Assembly (NCBI RefSeq): GCF_024211255.1 | Contig: NZ_JAMLDY010000016.1 | Coordinates: forward strand, 1 to 64,000 | Direction: 5' to 3' | Source: Sphingomonas liriopis | Lineage (GTDB): Bacteria > Pseudomonadota > Alphaproteobacteria > Sphingomonadales > Sphingomonadaceae | Length of the DNA stretch: 64,000 nucleotides | Shown: positions 55,253 to 62,166 of the stretch, one piece after another | Layout of the letters: the number at the start of each line of letters is the position of its first letter | Position numbering within the stretch: the stretch's first letter is position 1 | The notes under the pieces: model-generated | What the model was told of the DNA's origin: nothing | Databases searched by the model: none | The model's input: the letters and a program-made list of their open reading frames with translations, nothing else | Translations under genes and position numbers: made by a program

Positions 55253-55274
55253 ATGGAAGATTTATCTTACCTTT

Positions 55275-55733
55275 TCAGGTGCTGAGAAGATGACATTTCT
55301 TCATAAGTACTGGGCCGCGCTCCCGCGCCCAAGCGAACGCACTCATAAGTGCGTTGAAACCCGCATTATGACCAAACAGACAATGATAGCTGTAAAAAAC
55401 CCCGTTTTTAAACCTACCCATTCGCACCATGATGCCGTCCGCAATGGGCAGATCGACCTCACTGTCTTTAAAGTCGGTATCACTTAGTAGCAGCTTCAGC
55501 TTGTCGTTAGCGGCGCGGCAGGCTTCCTCAAGCTTCTCAAGTGAGATGTATCCCGGTAATCCACAAAGTGATTGGTACTTGTGGCCAGCGGGCAGGATCG
55601 TAAGCTGGCGCGAGTTGTACCGTCTATCTGGCCCGTGCAACGTCCAGTACAGCTGCCAGCTATCCTCAGAAGCTGAAAGGCTGGTAGTGGCGCGGTCGAT
55701 TTCGTGAGGAAACTTTTCTTGCAGCGACGCCAA
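55275..55733 (-). CDS. Unknown protein, partner of the Mrr-like nuclease
   Basis: A 152-residue soluble protein (from LASLQEKFPHEIDRA), with no recognised domain and several aromatic stretches (SWQLYWTLHGPDRRYNSRQL, NGVFYSYHCLFGHNAGFNAL). A TTG start at 55733 with AAGGGG 5-10 bases before it is the best choice. Codon use and GC are lower than in the backbone. It is upstream of the nuclease gene on the same strand and probably shares its promoter. Confidence 0.65.
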   Translation of the reverse strand: MASLQEKFPHEIDRATTSLSASEDSWQLYWTLHGPDRRYNSRQLTILPAGHKYQSLCGLPGYISLEKLEEACRAANDKLKLLLSDTDFKDSEVDLPIADGIMVRMGRFKNGVFYSYHCLFGHNAGFNALMSAFAWARERGPVLMKKCHLLST

Positions 55734-55769
55734 CTCATCCCCCTTGCGCGTAGGTTTTGCAGAATTGAG

Positions 55770-55809
55770 GTCGCTTACCGACGCTCTATGGGCATCGAGC
55801 GTAAGCGAC
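55770..55809. repeat. Inverted repeat before the Mrr module
   Basis: GTCGCTTAC (55770-55778) and GTAAGCGAC (55801-55809) are perfect mates, with GCTC/GAGC pairing inside. It lies 37 bp upstream of the 152-codon gene; it could be an operator or a stem of the leader. Confidence 0.55.
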
Positions 55810-55847
55810 GTAGCGGAGAATGCAAAAAAATTGGTTGGCGAAGGGAT

Positions 55848-55889
55848 GCCGGCCTCCCGAGCGACCGCTAGGTCACCCGAGAGGCCGGC
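55848..55889 (-). terminator. Hairpin after the recombinase gene
   Basis: GAGGCCGGC and GCCGGCCTC form a 9-bp stem seven bases past the recombinase stop; a run of seven T (minus strand, 55830-55824) follows 17 bases later. It is a probable terminator, though the T-run is distant. Confidence 0.6.
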
Positions 55890-55895
55890 CTGTAG

Positions 55896-57056
55896 TCAGC
55901 TTCCCCAACCGCTGACGGCGGAAGCGGCGTTGGCGGCGCGGTGCAGCGCTTCGTTGCTCAGGTGCGCGTACCTAAGGGTCGTCTTCGGCTGCGCGTGTCC
56001 GAGTATCTCGCCGATGACCAGCAGCGACTGGCCCGAGTTGGCCATGTTCGACGCCATGCTGTGACGAAGATCATGGACCCGGACGTCGGGGAGCTTCGCC
56101 GCGATGCGGGCGGTGTTCCACGAGTTGTAGATGGAAGTAAAAGGCAGACCGGTCTTCGGGTTCGGGACGACATAGGGGCAACCCTCCACCCGCGGCAGTG
56201 ACTGCAGCACCGCCACCGCATCTTCGCTGAGCGGGACGTGCCGAGGCTTGCCCGTCTTGCTCGTCGGTATGCGCCACAAGCGCTGGTCGAGCCGGAACTC
56301 CTCCCACTTGGCGTCCAGCAGCTCGCGCTTGCGGCAGCCGGCCATCAGCAACAGCGCGACGATCGGCGCTAGCATCGGGTTTGGGCTGTCCTCCACGGCG
56401 CGCTTGAGCCGCTGCGTTTCGGCGGGCGTTAGAAACCGTTCCACCTTGTTGTTCGGGTCCTTCTGCTTCACGCCCTCAAGCGGGTTGACCTCCGCTCCGG
56501 GGACGCCCCACACCTTCGCCATCCGCAGCATGTGCCCGAGGATTACCTGCCAGCGGTTGACGGTCGCCTGCGCGTAGCCGTCCCTCCGCACCTTGTCGTT
56601 TAGCCACTCCATGATTTCGGTTTGGTCCAGCTGGTTGATCCGGCGGCGGCCGAACTTGGGCAGCAGGTGCAGCTTGAGGTAGCGCGCGTCGATGTCGTGG
56701 CTGCGCTTGTACGTCCTCACGTAGTCGAGGTAGCGCGCGGCCAGTTCGTTGAGGGTCGGAACGATGCGTTCGACCTTTCGCTCCTCTGCCGGGTTCTTGC
56801 CTACGACCACGCGCGAGCGGATGCGGATCGCCTCCTTTTTGGCCTCTGCGAACGAGAGGTCCGCGACGTTGGCGATCTTGTACTGGCGCTGGGTGCCGTT
56901 CGGGTCGCGGTACTTGAGCGCGTAGGTGGCCGCGCCGCTGCGGTGCATCTCGACGCAGAAGCCCGTGATAGCTTCGTCCCGGAAGACCTCCTTGGCCTTG
57001 CCGGGTGGGCAATAGAGTCCTTGGACAGTAGCGGCGTCCAATTTCAAAACTGGCAT
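55896..57056 (-). CDS. int: Tyrosine recombinase (phage/island integrase)
   Basis: A 386-residue integrase. The N-terminal arm-binding domain (~1-95, with DUF4102-like FRDEAITGFCVEMHRSG and KIANVADLSFAEAKKEAIRIRSRVVVGKNP) precedes a core-binding domain (~100-190) and the catalytic domain. Catalytic residues visible: Arg242 (GCRKREL), His328-x-x-Arg331 (HDLRHSMAS), His354 (GHAQPKTT) and Tyr363 (RYAHLS). The ATG at 57056 follows AAGGA. It should catalyse insertion at the queA site 1.8 kb away. Confidence 0.93.
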   Translation of the reverse strand: MPVLKLDAATVQGLYCPPGKAKEVFRDEAITGFCVEMHRSGAATYALKYRDPNGTQRQYKIANVADLSFAEAKKEAIRIRSRVVVGKNPAEERKVERIVPTLNELAARYLDYVRTYKRSHDIDARYLKLHLLPKFGRRRINQLDQTEIMEWLNDKVRRDGYAQATVNRWQVILGHMLRMAKVWGVPGAEVNPLEGVKQKDPNNKVERFLTPAETQRLKRAVEDSPNPMLAPIVALLLMAGCRKRELLDAKWEEFRLDQRLWRIPTSKTGKPRHVPLSEDAVAVLQSLPRVEGCPYVVPNPKTGLPFTSIYNSWNTARIAAKLPDVRVHDLRHSMASNMANSGQSLLVIGEILGHAQPKTTLRYAHLSNEALHRAANAASAVSGWGS

Positions 57057-57374
57057 GTCGGCATATCCTTCTGGAAGGCCGGCGGCGCAGGCGCGCAGAC
57101 GGGCGCCCGGCGGCGGTCGGGGGGGTGGGTACAAAGCGGCGCAATCCGCGCCCTGGGGTTCGAAAATCCCGCCCACGAGGTGCAGCGGGGCGTGCGGGCA
57201 ACTTGATCAGCCGCACGAGCAGGGTGGAACGCTTCTGGACCAGCGAAGGAGGGTAGCGGTACGTCGCGCTCGCTTAGTCCTAAAACTTTCCAAGGGGATA
57301 ACAATCCCAAGCGGCGGAGCGTCCAGGTCCCGAAAAACTGAAAACTGGACGCTGCCGCCGCCCCGGCCGGAAAG
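57057..57374. other. 318-bp gap with one strong inverted repeat
   Basis: I see no gene here. The recombinase promoter should lie in the left half. At 57311-57361, GCGGCGGAGCGTCCAG and CTGGACGCTGCCGCCGC make a ~16-bp stem with an A-rich loop, 14 bases past the RepA-like stop, which suits a terminator, though only a short T-run follows. Confidence 0.6.
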
Positions 57375-58433
57375 TCAGGCTGGAGGGTCAGGGACGTCGC
57401 CATGCAGCGCGAACGAGTGGAGACCTCGAGCTTGGACGACCTTGCGCCAACAATATTTCTGCGGGTCGTCGCCGGTATGCGCTTCCAGGAGCTTGAGAAC
57501 GCGCTGCTTAGAAACGCTGAGGTGGGCCGCGGTGGTGCGAACCAGCACCATCTTGCCGCGGTCAGGCCCGTGATGAATGTGCATGGCGAGGGAGTATAGG
57601 ATCTCCTCGTCGGAGGTTTGGTAATCAAGCTCGGAGTCGGAGAGTTCGCCTAGCGGGTCCGTCTCATGCACCGACGTCAGCCGCTCGGCGTATCCGATGT
57701 CGGGCGCCGGCGAGTAGGCGTAGGCAATCACGTCAGGGTTGTTCCCGCGACGCTTCTTGTTCGTCAGCTGGATGATTTTTTCACCGTCGGCTTTGGTCCT
57801 GAGGTCCAGCAGGTACATGCAGTCAATGTCATCGATGATGTCGCTGACGCCCGCAAAGACGTTCTTGCCGTTGCTGTCCTGATGCTTGTTGACGTGGGCC
57901 AGGGACAGCACGGTTCCGCCATTCAGCACGAACCGGCGGACGCCCTCAAGAAAGCGGCTGGTGTCCGGCTTGCTCATCGGCTGGGTGAACTTCTTGAAGG
58001 TGTCGAGGATCAGGAACTTGCCACTGGCAGTATTGCTCTCAATCATCTCCTCAAGGGCGGGCGCCAGCAGGTTGGCGCGAAAGCCCTTGTAGCCTTCCGC
58101 CAACATGTGAATTCCATATTCGTCTAGGACACGGACCTTTTCGGCCACTCCTTGAGTGCTGTCGTCGGCATTGACGTAGAAAACGTCCTCGCCATTGATC
58201 CTACCCTGCTCGACCGCCTCGATCAGGGTGGCGATTGTGAGAAGTGTCTTCCCCGCGTTGGGTGGCGCGGCGATCACGGTGCTTTGTCCCATGAGGCAGA
58301 AGGAGCCGAGCAACGGCTTCTGCGCCACAGCGTTTTCCTCAAGGGCGGCTGCCTCGCCCTGTAGCGTGTACTGTAGCAGCGGGTTGATTTTCTTCAGCGA
58401 GGGTGGCGGTGATCCCGCGTAGCTGGTCGTCAT
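57375..58433 (-). CDS. RepA-like AAA ATPase (RecA/DnaB fold)
   Basis: A 352-residue ATPase. Walker A lies in VIAAPPNAGKTLLTIA (56-63), FYVNADDS follows, Walker B is FLILDTF, and a LSLAHVNKH sensor comes after; this is the AAA_25/RepA helicase-like pattern found on plasmids and prophages. The C-terminal ~90 residues form a winged-helix-like tail. It probably serves replication or maintenance of the element; no classical Rep initiator is seen nearby. Confidence 0.8.
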   Translation of the reverse strand: MTTSYAGSPPPSLKKINPLLQYTLQGEAAALEENAVAQKPLLGSFCLMGQSTVIAAPPNAGKTLLTIATLIEAVEQGRINGEDVFYVNADDSTQGVAEKVRVLDEYGIHMLAEGYKGFRANLLAPALEEMIESNTASGKFLILDTFKKFTQPMSKPDTSRFLEGVRRFVLNGGTVLSLAHVNKHQDSNGKNVFAGVSDIIDDIDCMYLLDLRTKADGEKIIQLTNKKRRGNNPDVIAYAYSPAPDIGYAERLTSVHETDPLGELSDSELDYQTSDEEILYSLAMHIHHGPDRGKMVLVRTTAAHLSVSKQRVLKLLEAHTGDDPQKYCWRKVVQARGLHSFALHGDVPDPPA

Positions 58434-58656
58434 GGGTTACTCCTGCGTTTGGTCCCGGCGCACGGCGGCGCACACGGGGCGGCAGTTTCTAGTTTTCAGA
58501 TTTCCGTCCCGCCCCCGCCGGCACACTTGACGGCGAGGGGGAGGGGCGACCCTCCGCTGAGCGAAAGGGCTAACGATTGGGAGAGAGGCGGACGCTCGAC
58601 CTGGAGCAACTGCTTCCCCGCCGATCTAGGCGATCGACGGGGAGAACAGGTCATGG

Positions 58657-58959
58657 TCAGTCGAGCGGTTTATAGCGTCCGGCTTCCGTCCTGAACCACA
58701 GGCACTGCCGACGATCGAAACCGGCATAGACATCCAGCAGGAAGCGAACGGTCGCCAGGTCGTGTGGGCAGCTTCGGTTGTGGAGATAAGCGTAGATTGC
58801 TTCGGGCGTATCCACGCCCTTCTCCACAAGAACCCTGATCGCAGCGGCGGTGGTTGTCAGGTCCGCGCCGCAAAAATTCGGGCGTATGCCCGTAACAGGG
58901 GACAGCAGGGGGCGGACGCCTACAGCGATTTCGCGAATGTTTTGGGCCAAACCGCTCAC
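58657..58959 (-). CDS. Unknown 100-residue island protein
   Basis: It starts at a GTG overlapping the previous stop (GTGA): MSGLAQNIREIAVGVRPLL. It is soluble, with a helix-rich middle (AAAIRVLVEKGVDTPEAIYAYL) and Cys/Trp residues near the end. No family recognised. The 223-bp gap downstream, before the RepA-like gene, holds an imperfect hairpin at 58615-58645 and no gene. Confidence 0.65.
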   Translation of the reverse strand: MSGLAQNIREIAVGVRPLLSPVTGIRPNFCGADLTTTAAAIRVLVEKGVDTPEAIYAYLHNRSCPHDLATVRFLLDVYAGFDRRQCLWFRTEAGRYKPLD

Positions 58960-59156
58960 AGGCGAGCCTCCCCAACAAGACCGTGCCGTGTTGAGGTTGT
59001 GTCCCTCGCTTGGAGCGGAAGCTCAAGGCGTGGCGCATCGCGATTGTAAAATTGTGCTACGCCTGCGACTGCCTTTAGCAGGACGATCAGCAAACCAAAC
59101 GCAACAGCGTCCAGCAATCTATTCAGGAACTTAGTCATTCTGTTCACCGCTTTCAA
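58956..59156 (-). CDS. Small membrane protein in the island
   Basis: A 66-residue protein with one membrane helix (FLNRLLDAVAFGLLIVLLKAVAGV). The ATG at 59138 would start at the helix; 59156 is the longer choice. Its stop is coupled to the next gene. Function unknown. Confidence 0.6.
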   Translation of the reverse strand: MKAVNRMTKFLNRLLDAVAFGLLIVLLKAVAGVAQFYNRDAPRLELPLQARDTTSTRHGLVGEARL

Positions 59157-59247
59157 AGCGGGGAGTTTGCCGGTGACGATTTGAACGATTGGCGTGCAAA
59201 CTCTGGAGCCAATCTCGCCTTACGCCGTCTACTGACGGACGGAGCGC

Positions 59248-59667
59248 TCAACACTCGTCGCCGCCGCCGGTTCCATGGGAAATGAATGATCGGCAGAGGA
59301 GTCTCAGATCGGAAGCAGCGCCGTGGCAGTCAGCAATCAATAATATGTAGGCGAACGTCGAGCCGAACGTCACGATCAGCTCGAACCAGCCGCCGCGGTC
59401 GGCGAGGTAGTCCCACCCGGGCTTGAAGCGCGGGTCCGGCCAGCGGTGGCCGTCTATCGGGTCCACCAGCGGGTAGAAGCCAACGTGCCGCACGAGGTCG
59501 GCCTCGGTGTCCCCGGGCTCCACGATCAGGAACTCGGTGCAGTCGGTCAGGTCGCCGTACTCGGTCTTTAAGCCGGCGATACGCTCGGCGAGCAGCTCCC
59601 GGAGGCGCGGGTCGAGGTCTAAGGTCAGGGCACGCGCCATCGTGGCGCGGTCAAACAGGTGGATCAT
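59248..59667 (-). CDS. Unknown island protein, paralogue A
   Basis: A 139-residue protein. LDPRLRELLAERIAGLKTEYGDLTDCTEFLIVEPGDTEADL aligns with the neighbour at 59740 (LDPALRALLTERRDQLVENTGLDLADLVHIVVAQRGDTLAAV), and both end with a Trp-rich stretch before a hydrophobic strand (GGWFELIVTFGSTFAYILLI). A GAGGAA RBS is present. The duplication is local. No function known. Confidence 0.7.
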   Translation of the reverse strand: MIHLFDRATMARALTLDLDPRLRELLAERIAGLKTEYGDLTDCTEFLIVEPGDTEADLVRHVGFYPLVDPIDGHRWPDPRFKPGWDYLADRGGWFELIVTFGSTFAYILLIADCHGAASDLRLLCRSFISHGTGGGDEC

Positions 59668-59739
59668 CGCGATTCCTCGTTTGGGGGCGGTCGCTCCCGC
59701 GGGGCGCCGCGGGTGGTTGGGAGGGTAGGTCGGTCGCGT

Positions 59740-60096
59740 TCAGGCGTGGGCGAGCAGCGCGAGCAGCAGCGCCGGGTCGGTGGTGACGCAGTCGGGGACG
59801 AACAGCGCGACCCCGAAGCCATCGTCCGAGAGGATGACGACCGCCTCCAGCCAGCGGCCGTGTCGCTGCACCCACTCGAACGGCAGGTCCTCGGCGATTG
59901 GCACGCCCGCCTCCGCCTCGACGGCGGCGAGGGTGTCGCCGCGCTGCGCGACGACGATGTGCACGAGGTCGGCTAGATCCAGGCCGGTGTTCTCGACCAG
60001 CTGGTCGCGCCTTTCGGTGAGCAGGGCGCGGAGGGCGGGGTCGAGCAAGGACCCGAGCGCCTCCTCCATGTCCGCGGAGCTACGTATCGAAAGCAT
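59740..60096 (-). CDS. Unknown island protein, paralogue B
   Basis: A 118-residue protein sharing the LDPxLRxLLxER start, the xxGDT turn and the GRWLEAVVILSDDGFGVALFV end with paralogue A. GGAGAA precedes the ATG. The pair was presumably made by tandem duplication and has since diverged. Confidence 0.7.
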   Translation of the reverse strand: MLSIRSSADMEEALGSLLDPALRALLTERRDQLVENTGLDLADLVHIVVAQRGDTLAAVEAEAGVPIAEDLPFEWVQRHGRWLEAVVILSDDGFGVALFVPDCVTTDPALLLALLAHA

Positions 60097-60117
60097 GTCG
60101 GTTCTCCAGAAACGACA

Positions 60118-60150
60118 AAGGCGCCCGCGGATTGCTCCGGGGCGCCCTTG
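60118..60150 (-). terminator. Rho-independent terminator
   Basis: On the minus strand AAGGGCGCCCCGG and CCGCGGGCGCCTTT form a GC-rich stem followed by TTTGTCGTTT. It closes the DUF4230 transcript 40 bases past its stop. Confidence 0.75.
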
Positions 60151-60191
60151 CAGGATTGATGTTGGTTGTGTCGGCCTAGGCCGGCGGTAGG

Positions 60192-60818
60192 TCAGCGAAA
60201 GGTGGCGACCACCTTCACGTCGGGCCGCCCGGCGATGCGGAGCGGTATCTCGAAGTAGCTTTGGACGTTCTCCCGCGCCCGGCGGCGGGCCTCGTTGAGC
60301 AGGCCGGGCTGCTGCGCCTGCGCCACCATCGCGCGGCGGGCGCTCTTGTAGTTGAGCCTGCGCAGCGCCTCGACGGTGTCCTCCCCGAAGGTGAGGACAC
60401 CGCCGTTGACGGTGCTGGCGTTCTCCGGCTGGAAAGCGATGTCGCCCAGCGTCACAGCGGGCAGCCGCACGGCGACGACCTTGGCCGCGTCGTTGTAGCT
60501 GACGTCGGCGAGGGTGAAGTCGGAGAGGTCGAGGTAGTAGTTGACCACCGCCGGGACGTTCAGCTCCTGGGTGCCGCTAAGCAGCCAGAAGCGGGTGCGC
60601 TCGGCCGAGACGCGGGCGTTGCCCGTGTAGCTGAAGACGAGGAGCCGGTTCTCGTCGCGCAGGCTCTCGACGGTGGTGGCGAGCACCTTGGTGGTCTCGA
60701 CGGTGAAGAAGCCGGTGTGCCTCACCTCCGTGTCGATCGGGCGGCGGTCGGTGAGCGCGTACACCCCGCCCGCCACGGCGAGGTGCGACACGATCAGGAC
60801 GGGCGCGGACGCCCTCAC
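60192..60818 (-). CDS. DUF4230-domain protein
   Basis: A 208-residue protein; a weak N-terminal hydrophobic segment (~5-22) suggests membrane anchoring. TTKVLATTVESLRDENRLLVFSYTGNARVSAERTRFWLLSGTQEL opens the DUF4230 domain and the rest follows its pattern of short strands and a final helix. The GTG at 60818 overlaps the upstream stop (GTGA), so it is translated with that exported protein. Molecular role unknown. Confidence 0.75.
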   Translation of the reverse strand: MRASAPVLIVSHLAVAGGVYALTDRRPIDTEVRHTGFFTVETTKVLATTVESLRDENRLLVFSYTGNARVSAERTRFWLLSGTQELNVPAVVNYYLDLSDFTLADVSYNDAAKVVAVRLPAVTLGDIAFQPENASTVNGGVLTFGEDTVEALRRLNYKSARRAMVAQAQQPGLLNEARRRARENVQSYFEIPLRIAGRPDVKVVATFR

Positions 60819-61576
60819 TGCGCCGGTTCCATTCGGCCGGCGGTCAGAGTGTCCATGTCCATGCTCTCGAACTCATCGCCGTTGATGCGGAACGTGAAGG
60901 TTTGGAAGCCGACGTAGCCGCCGAACCGGTTCTTGCCGTTGATGCTGCACTGGACGAAATAGCCGTACCGGCGGCGGCCCAGCATCGGCTTCACCCATGC
61001 CGCTGGCCCCGGATCGCCGCACTTGATCTTCGCAGCGTCTGGATCGAAGAAGTTAGCGGCGACGTAGGCTTGAACGAGGGCCAGCGCCTGATCTTTCGTG
61101 GGCCGCGGCGCGAAGGCAACCCCGCCTATCATCTTGCTGACGCCGGCCTCGATCGACGCCTCTCGCGCGCAGGACGTCGCGGTCACGTCGGCTACCGTCT
61201 CGGCGGCCTGTCCCGCTTGAGAGAGCGTGATCCGGATCGTCACGCCCCACTTGTTCATGACCGTGAGGACGTCCTTGTTGGCGCAGATGCCGCGGTCCCA
61301 AGCTGTTTCTTTCATGCTCTTCAGCGCCAGCGAACGCTCGACACCGGGCGCCGGGTCGAAGTTCACCAGCAGCAGGCGGGGTCCCACCGCGCCGCCGGTG
61401 AGCACGACCGGCCCTGCGTTTTTCCGCTTGAAGCTGTCGGCTGCGGCTTGGAGTGCTTTCTGAAGCTCCGGCGGGTTGCCGGGTGATTGTCCCAAAGCCG
61501 CAGCAGGAAGGCTGAGGAAGGCAGCCACGAGGGCGGCGGAGTATCGGGCGCACGTCGCCCATCGTTGTGCACGCAT
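60815..61576 (-). CDS. Exported protein of unknown function
   Basis: A 253-residue protein with a signal peptide (to ALGQ, ~30). Four or more Cys in the mature part (GICANK, TSCAREAS, IKCGDPGP, FVQCSING) suggest disulfides. No family recognised. GGGAGA 8 bases before the ATG at 61576 fixes the start; the frame extends upstream without an RBS. It is coupled to the DUF4230 gene. Confidence 0.75.
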   Translation of the reverse strand: MRAQRWATCARYSAALVAAFLSLPAAALGQSPGNPPELQKALQAAADSFKRKNAGPVVLTGGAVGPRLLLVNFDPAPGVERSLALKSMKETAWDRGICANKDVLTVMNKWGVTIRITLSQAGQAAETVADVTATSCAREASIEAGVSKMIGGVAFAPRPTKDQALALVQAYVAANFFDPDAAKIKCGDPGPAAWVKPMLGRRRYGYFVQCSINGKNRFGGYVGFQTFTFRINGDEFESMDMDTLTAGRMEPAQ

Positions 61577-62166
61577 GGTGTTCTCCCGTTGGTGATGATG
61601 GTGGATGTGCTGCGGACGCGCGGCGTCGCGCCGGGGCGAAGGGTTCGCGCCGACGTGCCGTGTGTGTGCCGCATCTTTGTCGTCGCCCCGTTGCAGAGCG
61701 ACCTTCGGCTTAGACCCTCGTGCCGCCCCTATGTACCTCTCGGGAGCGGCGGCCGAAGCCGGATGTTCGAAACCTGACCGTAGGCACAGGCGCATGCGCC
61801 TTTACCGTTGCCGGCTGGACATACGCGCATGCCACCCGGCCTCGAACATGCGTTCGCGACCGAGTTCCTACAGGTTGAGGTTTCGACGCCCCGCCCCCCG
61901 GCTTTCACGAGGGGCTCGACGATCATGGGAGGCCGGCGGGCGGATCGCAATAGCCCTTCGCGGGCGCGGCGATCGGGTGCCTGTCGACCTCCATATAAGA
62001 TGGTCGGGTTTGCGCGTCTGAGCATGCAGCCAGGAGCCCGCACTGGCTGCTAATTCTCGTCACGCTATTTCCAAACGCGGTCGTTTTGATGCGGACTTTT
62101 GACACTCGGACGCCCGCAGAAAACCGATCATTTACCGGCAGCGTCAAACCGTCCGGTTCTGACACC
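61577..62166. other. 590-bp gap without a supported gene
   Basis: No frame here has an RBS plus a protein-like composition. It should hold the promoter of the exported-protein operon. A perfect 14-bp palindrome AGGCGCATGCGCCT lies at 61788-61801. GC falls toward the helicase gene, suggesting a junction between pieces of different origin. Confidence 0.55.

Noticed and set aside
58657..59156. Coupled small gene pair as a toxin-antitoxin system
   Set aside because: The first has a membrane helix and the second no toxin or DNA-binding motif that I can see; coupling alone is not enough.
61923..62165. 80-codon minus-strand frame before the helicase stop
   Set aside because: No ribosome-binding site and no protein-like pattern; it was left as intergenic.
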